A stretch of 64,000 bases of DNA from Cellulomonas xiejunii (GTDB taxonomy: Bacteria; Actinomycetota; Actinomycetes; Actinomycetales; Cellulomonadaceae). Shown piece after piece: positions 1 through 9,983 of this stretch (position 1 is the first letter of the stretch; the number at the start of each line of letters is the position of its first letter). Where the stretch lies: assembly GCF_024508315.1 (NCBI RefSeq), contig NZ_CP101987.1, positions 620,001 to 684,000 of the forward strand. The letters are read 5' to 3'. A program made the position numbers and the translations under genes. Under the pieces are notes generated by a model, which saw only the letters and a list, made by a program, of their open reading frames with translations, had not been told where the DNA came from and made no database searches.

Positions 1-711
1 CACCGGGAACCCGGCGTGCGGCTTCCACGCGAGGTCGAAGTCCCACTCGCCGCCCGTGTCGCGGTGCAGCGCCCGGCCGTAGTGCGGCGCGATGGTGCGC
101 ACCGGGACCCGCGGCGCGGGCCGTCCGACGACGTGGACCGCGCGCGCCAGCAGGTTCTGCTCGAACCACGAGCCGCGCAGGTCGAGCCACGGCGAGTTGA
201 GGACGAGGGCGTCGACGAGCCCCTGCCCTCTGCGCGCGTCCGCCCAGAGCGCGGCGGTCAGCCCGCCGGTGGAGTGGCCCAGCAGGACCACCACGTCGTG
301 GTCCGCGCGCAGCAGCCGGACCGTGGCGTCGATCTCCTCGGTGTAGGTCGCCAGGTCGGTGGTCTCGTTGGGCGGTCGGCCGGGGCGGATGGACCGACCG
401 TGGTCGCGCAGGTCCAGGGCGTACGTGTCGTACCCGGCCGCGGCCAGCGCGTCACCGACGTGCGGGTGGAAGAAGTAGTCGACGAACCCGTGCAGGTACA
501 GCACCGCGCGCCGGGTGGGCGGGGCGTCGGGGTCCGGGACGCGCCGCACGAGGGTGGCCTCGGGGTCGACGTGCGTCCGGCGAGCGACCGCGTCGGGCCG
601 CAGGTGCAGCGTGCGCGCACGCCACCGCTCCCCGAGCACGTCGGTGCGCTCGTCGTCCCACCGGTCGCGCACTGCGCCGTCGGGCAGGGCAGGGGTGTCG
701 TCGTCGGCCAC
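1..711 (-). CDS. alpha/beta hydrolase, C-terminus cut by window edge
   Basis: Serine hydrolase of the alpha/beta fold, probably a lysophospholipase-like esterase. The frame shows an oxyanion-region motif (YLHGFVDYF), DLRDHGRS, and the nucleophile elbow GHSTGG (GxSxG), followed by LNSPWLDLRG. The acid and His of the triad should lie beyond base 1, so the gene is partial. I chose the GTG at 711 because GAGGA sits 7 bases upstream. No stop separates this frame from the luciferase-like segment at 712-1027, so a longer fused protein is possible. Substrate unknown. Confidence 0.8.
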   Translation of the reverse strand, partial: MADDDTPALPDGAVRDRWDDERTDVLGERWRARTLHLRPDAVARRTHVDPEATLVRRVPDPDAPPTRRAVLYLHGFVDYFFHPHVGDALAAAGYDTYALDLRDHGRSIRPGRPPNETTDLATYTEEIDATVRLLRADHDVVVLLGHSTGGLTAALWADARRGQGLVDALVLNSPWLDLRGSWFEQNLLARAVHVVGRPAPRVPVRTIAPHYGRALHRDTGGEWDFDLAWKPHAGFPV

Positions 712-1024
712 GCGCAGATCCTCGCACGGGGCCCGCACGTGCTCGAAGGACCGCGGCGGGCGCTGTCTGACGCGGTCGGGCGCCCCCGTCCGCGCGAACG
801 CCAGGCTCTCCTCGACCACGGACACGACCTGCTCGAGCTCGGCCGCGTCGCGCGGGCCGTAGAGCATGATCTCGGTGCCGAAGTCGGCGTACTGGTGCGG
901 CTCGGCCCAGCCCAGCCGGACGAGCTCCGCGCACCGCTCCGGGGGCAGGGTCAGGTGGATGCTCGTGTCCTCGACGCCGTGCAGGTGCACCGGCTCGAGG
1001 AGGGTGGGCGCGGCCAGGCAGAGG
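712..1024 (-). other. luciferase-like (DUF5519) C-terminal segment in the hydrolase frame
   Basis: This stretch reads in the same frame as the hydrolase and encodes the second half of a DUF5519/luciferase-like domain: EPVHLHGVEDTSIHLTLP, then ELVRLGWAEPH, then MLYGPRDAAELEQVV. The usual N-terminal half is absent and the frame upstream overlaps the phosphatase gene. The only conventional start inside is a GTG at 990 with no clear ribosome site. It is either a degraded gene fragment or an extended N-terminus of the hydrolase. Family assignment is from memory of the motif pattern. Confidence 0.5.
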
Positions 1025-1681
1025 TCAGGCGACGGACGGCACGGGCGTCGGTGTGCGCATCGGACGTGCGGCGACGTGCCCCTGCCCGGCGACGTCGACC
1101 GCGAGGCTCGTGATGCGGGCGGTCCCGTCCGGCTCGACCTCGACGGTCGAGACCGACGCGTTGGGCAGCGGCACGAGCCCGACCTCGTCGACGGTCGCCA
1201 GGTACGCGCCGAGCGCGAGCCCGTGGCCGACGACCAGCACGTGCCCGTCGCGGTGCGTGTCCGCGATGCGGGCGAAGACGTCGCGCGTGCGGTCCATGAA
1301 GTCGGCGCCCGGCTCGCCCCCCGGCAGGCCGGGGTGGGTCCCGGCCAGGACGTCGGTGACGAGGTCCGGCCACGCGACGACCTCGTCGAGGACACGCTCG
1401 GGCCGCTGCTCGTAGATGCCGAAGGCGTACTCCCGAAGGTCGGGGTCGGTGCGCAGGGGGACGTCGGGGTGGGGGCGCAGCAGCTCGACGGCGGTGGCGA
1501 CGGCCCGCCCCGACGGCGACGCCCACGCGGCGGTGAACGGCGTGCGTGCCAGGTGACGGGCGGTGGCGCGGACGCCGGCGCGGCCGTCGCGCGTCAGCGG
1601 GGAGTCACAACGGCCCTGCAGGATGCGGCGGGCGTTGAAGTGGGTGCGGCCGTGGCGGACGAGCGTCATGGTGAGGGTCAT
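1025..1681 (-). CDS. histidine phosphatase family protein (phosphoglycerate mutase-like)
   Basis: 218-residue member of the histidine phosphatase superfamily. The N-terminus has the catalytic LVRHGRT motif (RHG, His nucleophile near residue 7), and the second catalytic His is in VVGHGLALG near residue 150. The length fits a single-domain phosphatase. The start is the ATG at 1681, downstream of GAGAGAGCAGGG; an ATG four codons later is the alternative. Substrate cannot be told from sequence; relatives act on small phosphorylated metabolites. It is divergent from clpB. Confidence 0.88.
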   Translation of the reverse strand: MTLTMTLVRHGRTHFNARRILQGRCDSPLTRDGRAGVRATARHLARTPFTAAWASPSGRAVATAVELLRPHPDVPLRTDPDLREYAFGIYEQRPERVLDEVVAWPDLVTDVLAGTHPGLPGGEPGADFMDRTRDVFARIADTHRDGHVLVVGHGLALGAYLATVDEVGLVPLPNASVSTVEVEPDGTARITSLAVDVAGQGHVAARPMRTPTPVPSVA

Positions 1682-1789
1682 CGGTGCCCTGCTCTCTCTC
1701 GGTGGTCGCCCTGACGCTAGGAGCGGCACGTGTCCGGTGGGCGACGCCGGTGTGACGCGGGCGTGACGGTTCCGCCGGGTGCGCCGATG

Positions 1790-1814
1790 AAGTTGAGCGG
1801 AATAGACTCAACTT
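1790..1814. promoter_or_regulatory. HAIR element (HspR operator) upstream of clpB
   Basis: Inverted repeat AAGTTGAG-9 nt-CTCAACTT, containing TTGAGC-N7-ACTCAA. This matches the actinobacterial HAIR consensus (CTTGAGT-N7-ACTCAAG) with one changed base in the core. HspR bound here would repress clpB until heat shock. It lies 67 bases before the clpB start. Confidence 0.85.
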
Positions 1815-1824
1815 CGGATCCCGT

Positions 1825-1847
1825 TGTGATCGACAGACCAGATCACA
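1825..1847. promoter_or_regulatory. second inverted repeat in clpB leader
   Basis: TGTGATC-9 nt-GATCACA, perfect 7-base arms, between the HAIR element and the clpB start. It could be an operator or a hairpin in the 5' untranslated RNA. The arm spacing does not fit a CRP site. Confidence 0.4.
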
Positions 1848-1880
1848 CGCGACACACGCACGCACGCACCGGAGGTTTCG

Positions 1881-4472
<2,592 letters not shown>

Positions 4473-4535
4473 CGGTCCGCACCGCAGGACGGTCCGCCCC
4501 GCACGCTGATCACGGCGCGCGGGGCGGCCGACGTC

Positions 4536-5237
4536 GTGGCAGCATCCGATGGCGTGCCTGTCCTCGCCGCTGCCGCAGCCGCCGCGGCCGACGCGGAGCT
4601 GACGGGCCTCGCGGGGTGGGTGGTGTCGGTCATCGACGCGCTCGGGCCGGTCGGCGTCGGGATGCTCGTCGCCCTCGAGAACCTGTTCCCGCCCATCCCG
4701 TCCGAGGTCGTGCTGCCCGTCGCGGGGTACGTCGCGTCGCAGGGCGGGATGTCCCTGGGCTGGGCGGTCGTCGCGGCGACGATCGGGGCCGTCGCCGGTG
4801 CGCTGATGCTGTACGGGCTGGGTGCGTGGTTCGGGCGCGCCCGCCTGCGGCGCTGGCTGGAGCGCATCCCGCTCATGGAGGTCGAGGACCTGGACCATGC
4901 CGAGCAGTGGTTCGTGCGCCACGGCGGGCTCGCCGTCCTGGTCGGGCGCTGCGTGCCGGTCGTCCGCAGCCTCATCTCGATCCCGGCGGGCGTGGAGCGC
5001 ATGAACCTGGCGCGGTTCACGCTGTACACGACGGTGGGGTCGCTGGTGTGGAACGGCGGCCTGGTGTGGGCCGGGTACGTGCTGGGCTCGCAGTGGCACG
5101 ACATCGGCCGCTACAGCGACGTGCTCAACGGCGTCGTGTACGCCGTCATCACGCTGGTGCTCCTCCGCTTCGTGTGGACGCGCACGGGGAGCCGCGGCGA
5201 GCGTCGCCGCGCAGCGCGCGTCACCACGGAGGGCTGA
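4536..5237 (+). CDS. DedA family membrane protein
   Basis: Integral membrane protein of the DedA/SNARE-associated family, members of which act in lipid carrier transport and membrane homeostasis. The diagnostic ENLFPPIPSEVVLP motif lies near residues 48-61 and GRCVPVVRSLISIPAG near 147. Four to five hydrophobic segments are visible, and the tail is Arg-rich and cytoplasmic. 233 residues from the GTG at 4536; a GTG at 4554 is also possible. It follows clpB by 63 bases on the same strand but is unlikely to share its function. Confidence 0.9.
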   Translation: MAASDGVPVLAAAAAAAADAELTGLAGWVVSVIDALGPVGVGMLVALENLFPPIPSEVVLPVAGYVASQGGMSLGWAVVAATIGAVAGALMLYGLGAWFGRARLRRWLERIPLMEVEDLDHAEQWFVRHGGLAVLVGRCVPVVRSLISIPAGVERMNLARFTLYTTVGSLVWNGGLVWAGYVLGSQWHDIGRYSDVLNGVVYAVITLVLLRFVWTRTGSRGERRRAARVTTEG

Positions 5238-5242
5238 CGACC

Positions 5243-5851
5243 TCACCCCCCGGGAGGCACGCTCACCGTGACGAACGAGCCGGTCACCGGTTCCGGCGGC
5301 ACCGCGAGGCACAGGCCCGTGCGGTCACCGGCCGCCCAGCCGGCCGCCGTCGGGGCCCACGTCACCACACGCACGCCGGCCGCGACCTCGTCGTCGTTCA
5401 GGACGCACGCGCGCGCGACCCGCGCGTGCGCGCCCTCCTGACCCGGCCACACGGCGGCGGGGTCGAACGCGTACTGCGCGACGACCTGGGCCGCGTGTGG
5501 TTCGGCGCACGGCACGACCTCCACCCGGCCGACCTCGCCGTCACCGGGGAGCTCCGCGAGGCACGACCCGGTGACGAGCTGCACGGCATAGGCCTCGGTC
5601 GTCGCGGTGACGTCGGCGGCCAGCGGCCGGCTGCGGGCGTCGGTGACGGCCCGCGTCCCCAGGACGGTCCCGCCCGCGAGCAGGGCGACGGCGCCGACCG
5701 CGGCGGACGCGACGGTCACCCGGCGACGAGCACGCGCGCGCTGGGCCCGCGCGGCCTCCCACCCGGCCGCGTAGTGCGTCGGCGGGTTCGGGTCCTCGGG
5801 GATGTCCGCGGCACCGCCGGTGGGCGTCCGCGCGTCGCCGGCGGAGGTCAG
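5243..5851 (-). CDS. septum formation-like secreted/membrane protein, start codon unclear
   Basis: One transmembrane segment (from VTVASAAVGAVALLAGG) followed by an outside domain with paired Cys residues (GSCLAELPGD, VVPCAEPHAAQVV, RACVLND, GLCLAV). The C-x-PH pattern is typical of the septum formation domain family (PF13845). No ATG, GTG or TTG opens the frame before the membrane segment. The only candidate that keeps the N-terminus is a CTG at 5851 that overlaps the TGA of the upstream gene (CTGA), in the manner of the ATGA/GTGA coupling seen elsewhere here. The first standard start is GTG at 5719. Function unknown. Confidence 0.65.
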   Translation of the reverse strand: MTSAGDARTPTGGAADIPEDPNPPTHYAAGWEAARAQRARARRRVTVASAAVGAVALLAGGTVLGTRAVTDARSRPLAADVTATTEAYAVQLVTGSCLAELPGDGEVGRVEVVPCAEPHAAQVVAQYAFDPAAVWPGQEGAHARVARACVLNDDEVAAGVRVVTWAPTAAGWAAGDRTGLCLAVPPEPVTGSFVTVSVPPGG

Positions 5852-7302
5852 GACGACATCCCGGACGGTGCCGTCAGGGACGTGTCGCTGCCGACGACGT
5901 CCTCGTAGACGCAGTACCCGACGACCTGGCCTGCGGCCACCTGGTCGGGGTGGGGGAGCCACACGTCGAGCACGCCCCACGCCAGGAGCCCGGGGTCGAT
6001 CGCGCCGACGGCGGTCTCGCACTCGACGTAGGCGGCCGAGAGCACGGGGTCCTCCACGGTGAGGTCGGTCGCCGGCGCGCCCGTCGCGGTCAGCACGGCC
6101 ACGACCTCGGCCTCGTGCTCCTGCGTGCACGGGACGGCCACGGCGTCCGACAGGTCGTAGTACTCGGGGACGGACTCCCAGCACGTGCCGGCGACGACGT
6201 CCTGGGGGAGCGCGTACGACGGCAGGACGTCGAGCTGCTCCTCGCCCAGCCCCTCGAGCTGCTTCTGCAGCTCGCCGAGCAGCTGGTCGAGGTCCTCGGG
6301 CGACGTGCCGCTGCCGCCGCTGCCATCGCCGCCGCCCTCGAGGCCCTCGAGACCCTCCATGCCTTCGAGGAGCTCGTTCAGCCCCTGGCCGCTCAGGGCG
6401 TCGTTCGCCTGCTCCGCGGTGTTCGCGCCCCACTGGACGAGTGCGAGGACCGCCAGGACCAGGACGGTGGCCACGACGGTCCCGACGATGCCCACGACGA
6501 TGCCCGCGATCGCCATGCCGCGGCCGCGCGCCCCGGTGCGGCGGATGCGCGAGAGCGCACCGATCCCCAGCCCGACGCCGACGGGCCCGGGCGCACCGGC
6601 CAGGAGCACGAGCCCGCCGACGGACGTGATCAGCGACGCGACCGCGAGCCCGTCCGTGGGGGCGGCCGGGGCGTAGCCGTACGGCTGGCCCGGGGGACCG
6701 TAGGCGGGTGCGCCGAGCACGGACTGCGGGGGCGGGCCTCCAGGAGGCTGCTGGGCGCCGTACGGCTGCGGGGCGCCGTACGGCTGCTGGCCCCAGGAGG
6801 GCGGCTGCCCGGCGCCGGGCGCCGGGGGCGTCCCGAACACGGGTGCCGGCGCTCCGTACGCGTTCAGGCCGGGTGCGGGTGGGACGGGAGGGCCTTCGGC
6901 GACGGGGGCGCCGTAGGGGGACGTGCCGGTCGGCGCACCGGCCGGTGCCGCGGAGGGCCCGCCGCCACCGGGGACGAGCGCGGGCGGGACCGGCGCGCCC
7001 CACGTGAGCGGCTGGGTGTCGTTCATCCCGGTCGCCAGGGGCTGGGTGTCGTTCATCCCGGTCGCCAGGGGCTGCGTGTCACCGGCCGCGGGTGTCGGGG
7101 TGCCGCCGCCGTAGACCGGCGACGCGGACGTCCCCCACGAGGCGGAGTCGGGCACCGCCGGTGGTGCGGGGCTCTCGCCGGGTGGTGGGACCTCAGGGTC
7201 GGGCGCCGACGCCTGTCCCTGCGGAGCGGGCGGTTCCGGCACGGACCCGGTGCCCGAGCCCTCGGTGGGCTCGGGTGCGTGGTCGTCGGGCGTCGACGTC
7301 AT
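5848..7302 (-). CDS. DUF4190 domain membrane protein with septum-formation-like C-terminus
   Basis: 484 residues. The N-terminal 200 or so are low-complexity Pro/Gly/Tyr/Gln-rich, with three copies of a NDTQPLATGM-type decapeptide. A DUF4190 membrane domain with two hydrophobic helices follows at about 217-300 (DGLAVASLITSVGG, GRGMAIAGIVVG). The C-terminal outside domain (about 375-484) has Cys pairs (AGTCWESVP, VPCTQEHEAEVV, YVECETAV, GYCVYED) resembling the next gene. The ATG at 7302 fits a leaderless promoter, TAGGTT 7 bases upstream. The neighbouring gene overlaps its stop, so the two are probably co-translated. Likely a cell-envelope protein. Confidence 0.8.
   Translation of the reverse strand: MTSTPDDHAPEPTEGSGTGSVPEPPAPQGQASAPDPEVPPPGESPAPPAVPDSASWGTSASPVYGGGTPTPAAGDTQPLATGMNDTQPLATGMNDTQPLTWGAPVPPALVPGGGGPSAAPAGAPTGTSPYGAPVAEGPPVPPAPGLNAYGAPAPVFGTPPAPGAGQPPSWGQQPYGAPQPYGAQQPPGGPPPQSVLGAPAYGPPGQPYGYAPAAPTDGLAVASLITSVGGLVLLAGAPGPVGVGLGIGALSRIRRTGARGRGMAIAGIVVGIVGTVVATVLVLAVLALVQWGANTAEQANDALSGQGLNELLEGMEGLEGLEGGGDGSGGSGTSPEDLDQLLGELQKQLEGLGEEQLDVLPSYALPQDVVAGTCWESVPEYYDLSDAVAVPCTQEHEAEVVAVLTATGAPATDLTVEDPVLSAAYVECETAVGAIDPGLLAWGVLDVWLPHPDQVAAGQVVGYCVYEDVVGSDTSLTAPSGMSS
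7012..7080. repeat. 30-bp in-frame tandem repeat
   Basis: Two full copies and one partial copy of a 30-base unit containing GGCTGGGTGTCGTTCATCCC, encoding repeats of ATGMNDTQPL in the DUF4190 protein. The two full copies look identical, which suggests recent expansion. Confidence 0.85.
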
Positions 7303-7309
7303 GGACGGC

Positions 7310-7315
7310 AACCTA
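7310..7315 (-). promoter_or_regulatory. leaderless -10 (TAGGTT)
   Basis: TAGGTT on the minus strand ends 7 bases before the ATG at 7302; the transcript would begin at or next to the start codon. Confidence 0.6.
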
Positions 7316-7378
7316 GCCGAGCGCGGGCGCCTCGCGGAGCCCCGGCGCCGAGACCGCCCGATCTGCGGCGCCGCACGG

Positions 7379-8173
7379 TCACGGTGCGTCGATCTCGAGC
7401 ACCACGGGCACGTGGTCGGACGGCTGCTTGCCCTTGCGCTCGTCACGTTCGATGCGCACGCCGCTGACGCGCGCCGCCAGGGCCGGGCTGGCGTACGTGA
7501 GGTCGATGCGCATCCCCTCGTTGCGGGGGAAGCGCAGCTGCTGGTAGTCCCAGTACGTGTACGTGTGCTCGCCAGGCACGTGGAAGCGCGACACCTCGGT
7601 GTAGCCGGCGTGCGCGATCGCCTCGAACGCGTCCCGCTCCGCGGGGGTCACGTGCGTGCGGCCGGCGAACCGCTCGATGTCCCACACGTCGGTGTCGAGC
7701 GGGGCGATGTTCCAGTCCCCGACCATCGCGACCTGCGCCTGCGGGTCGGCCGTGAGCCAGCCCTGCGCGGCGTCGCGCAGCGCGGCGAGCCAGTCGAGCT
7801 TGTAGGTGTAGTGCGGGTCGGCGATCTCCCGCCCGTTCGGCACGTACAGGCTCCACACGCGCACACCGCCGCAGGTCGCGCCGATGGCGCGGGCCTCGGC
7901 GGCTGCCGGGTCGCCCCAGGTCGGCTGCCCGGGGAAGCCGCGCTCGACGTCGTCCAGGCCGACGCGGGAGACGATCGCGACGCCGTTCCACTGCGAGTAC
8001 CCGTGCGTCGCCACCTCGTAACCGAGGGCCTCGAACGGCTCGCGCGGGAACGCCTCGTCCTTCACCTTCGTCTCCTGGAGCGCGAGGACGTCGACCCCCG
8101 TGCGTTCCAGGAAGGCCACCGCACGGTCCACCCGTGCTCGGATCGAGTTGATGTTCCAGGTCGCGAGGCGCAT
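7379..8173 (-). CDS. xth: exodeoxyribonuclease III (AP endonuclease)
   Basis: 264-residue enzyme of the exonuclease III/AP endonuclease family that cuts at abasic sites and trims 3' ends in base excision repair. Motifs in order: RLATWNINSIRAR at the N-terminus, LALQETKVKD (metal-binding Glu34), YVPNGREI, GDWNIAP (catalytic Asp and Asn), RIDLTYAS and SDHVPVVLEI (catalytic His at the end). Length is typical. Starts at the ATG at 8173; TAGCCT lies 8 bases upstream, so it may be leaderless. Divergent from the GH43-like gene. Confidence 0.95.
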   Translation of the reverse strand: MRLATWNINSIRARVDRAVAFLERTGVDVLALQETKVKDEAFPREPFEALGYEVATHGYSQWNGVAIVSRVGLDDVERGFPGQPTWGDPAAAEARAIGATCGGVRVWSLYVPNGREIADPHYTYKLDWLAALRDAAQGWLTADPQAQVAMVGDWNIAPLDTDVWDIERFAGRTHVTPAERDAFEAIAHAGYTEVSRFHVPGEHTYTYWDYQQLRFPRNEGMRIDLTYASPALAARVSGVRIERDERKGKQPSDHVPVVLEIDAP

Positions 8174-8323
8174 GGCGTCCGAGGCTACCGGCGCCCACCG
8201 ACGACCGAGGTCGGCCCACAAGTTTCGCGCCCTCGCGCGCAACACTCGGAGGCTACGGCCCGGTAAGGTGCGGTCGCGTCGTGTCCGACGGGGGCGCGGG
8301 AGCGGTGAGCAGATGGGCGGCAC

Positions 8324-9358
8324 GTGGTGAGCGGAGCAGGGACCGGCGTCGAGGACGTCACGCGGACGACGACGGCGGCGGATGCCGTGGCGCCCGAGGT
8401 GGCGCTGATCGACGGGCCGCTGGTCGACGGCGTGTTCACGGCCGACCCGTCGGGCCACGTGTGGGACGGCGTGCTGTACGTCTACGCGTCGCACGACGAG
8501 GACACGGGTGCCTCGGACAGCGACGAGGGAGGGCACTACGACATGCGCGACTACCGCGTGATCGAGCTGCGCGACCTCGCCGGCCCCGCGATCGAGCACG
8601 CCCAGGTCCTGCACGTCGACGACGTGCCGTGGGCCGCCCGCCAGATGTGGGCGCCGGACGCCGCACGTCGGGGCGACACGTACTACCTGTTCTTTCCCGC
8701 GCGTGACCACGAGGGCGTCTTCCGCATCGGCGTGGCGACGTCGTCCTCGCCGACCGGACCGTTCGTCGCGGAGTGCCAGCCGATTGCCGGCATCGGCAGC
8801 ATCGACCCCGCGGTGCTCGTCGACGACGACGAGAGCGCGTACCTGTACGTCGGCGGGCTGCAGGGCGGTCAGCTGCAGCGCTGGGACGGCGACACGTACA
8901 CGGGCGTCGACACGTACCCGGCGGACGACGCCCCGGCGCTCGGCCCCCGCGTGGCGCGGCTCACCGACGACCTGCTCGCGCTCGCCGAGCCGACGCGCGA
9001 GGTCCTCGTCACCGACGAGACCGGGACACCGCTGACGCAGGGCGACCCCCGCCGGTTCTTCGAGGGGCCCTGGGTCTCGCGGGTCGACGGCGTCTACCAC
9101 CTGCTCTACTCCACCGGCAGCACGCACACGCTCGTCCACGCCACGTCGGACTCCCCGTACGGGCCGTTCACGTACCGCGGCACCGTGCTCGAGCCCGTCG
9201 CCGGCTGGACGACGCACGGCTCGATCGCGCAGGTCGGCGACCGCTGGTACCTGCTGTACCACGACGCGCAGGTGTCGGGTCGCGACCACCTGCGCAACGT
9301 GCGGATCGCCCCGCTGACGGTGCACGCCGACGGGCGGCTGACGGCCGAGGTGCGCTGA
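8324..9358 (+). CDS. family 43 glycoside hydrolase-like protein
   Basis: 344-residue five-bladed beta-propeller protein of the GH43 type (arabinofuranosidases, xylosidases). The three expected acids are visible: a general base Asp in FTADPSGHVWDG near residue 40, a second Asp in GSIDPAVLVDDDE, and a general acid Glu in RRFFEGPWVSRVDG. Aromatic motifs (YYLFFPARD, YHLLYSTG, WYLLYHD) match blade strands. No signal peptide is visible, so it probably acts inside the cell on short oligosaccharides. Two adjacent GTG codons, 8324 and 8327, could start it. Substrate not determined. Confidence 0.85.
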   Translation: MVSGAGTGVEDVTRTTTAADAVAPEVALIDGPLVDGVFTADPSGHVWDGVLYVYASHDEDTGASDSDEGGHYDMRDYRVIELRDLAGPAIEHAQVLHVDDVPWAARQMWAPDAARRGDTYYLFFPARDHEGVFRIGVATSSSPTGPFVAECQPIAGIGSIDPAVLVDDDESAYLYVGGLQGGQLQRWDGDTYTGVDTYPADDAPALGPRVARLTDDLLALAEPTREVLVTDETGTPLTQGDPRRFFEGPWVSRVDGVYHLLYSTGSTHTLVHATSDSPYGPFTYRGTVLEPVAGWTTHGSIAQVGDRWYLLYHDAQVSGRDHLRNVRIAPLTVHADGRLTAEVR

Positions 9359-9412
9359 GTCGGGGCGCGGCACCCCGGCCCAGCGCCCGGCTCGGTCCTG
9401 GCCCGGGTCGGC

Positions 9413-9970
9413 TCAGCGCCGCCGCAGGGCGCGCAGCAGCGCGAACGCCGCGGCGGCACCGACGATCCACGGCCCGCCGACGATCAGCGGGTCGAGGACC
9501 TGGTGCCGTACGTCGACCCGCCCGCGCCGCGACGCGATCGGGTGCCGACGCGGCTCGGCCAGGATCCCCGTCTCGGTGATCGGGTTGTCCGGCCGCAGCG
9601 TCAGCAGCGAGCGCAGGTGCGCCCCGCCGGCATCGACCCGGTCGGCGGCGATGAGCAGCAGCCAGTGCGCGGCGCGGCCCTCGCTGAAGCGCTCGTAGGA
9701 GTAGCGGCGGATCTTCCCCGACAGCCCGTGCAACGGCTGTGCGGTGCCGAAGACCGGGGGCAGCATCTCGTGCTCGATCGACCTCTCGCGCGGGTACGTC
9801 TCGGGCTGCCGGTCGGGGAAGTCCCAGTGCGCGCCGGAGTCGAGGTCGGACCGCTCGCGCGGGACCGACGGACGGTCGGCCGGGTCCAGGTCGGCGCCCC
9901 AGCCGGGGATGCGCGCGCGCAGCTGGTCCGGGGTCTCGGGGAGCGGGGGCTTGCCTGCGGTGTAGGGCAT
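9413..9970 (-). CDS. conserved hypothetical protein, C-terminal membrane anchor
   Basis: 185 residues, not recognised as a named family. The N-terminal part is polar and Pro/Arg/Asp-rich (PETPDQLRARIPGWGADLDP, HWDFPDRQPETYPRER), the centre has GKIRRYSYERFSEGRAAHWLLLIAADR, and the end has one hydrophobic stretch (IVGAAAAFALLRAL) before RRR. Its start lies 13 bases after the alcohol dehydrogenase stop, so the two genes are probably one operon and this protein may assist or anchor that enzyme. The ATG at 9970 is preceded by GAGGAC. Confidence 0.75.
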   Translation of the reverse strand: MPYTAGKPPLPETPDQLRARIPGWGADLDPADRPSVPRERSDLDSGAHWDFPDRQPETYPRERSIEHEMLPPVFGTAQPLHGLSGKIRRYSYERFSEGRAAHWLLLIAADRVDAGGAHLRSLLTLRPDNPITETGILAEPRRHPIASRRGRVDVRHQVLDPLIVGGPWIVGAAAAFALLRALRRR

Positions 9971-9983
9971 GGCGCGGGTCCTC

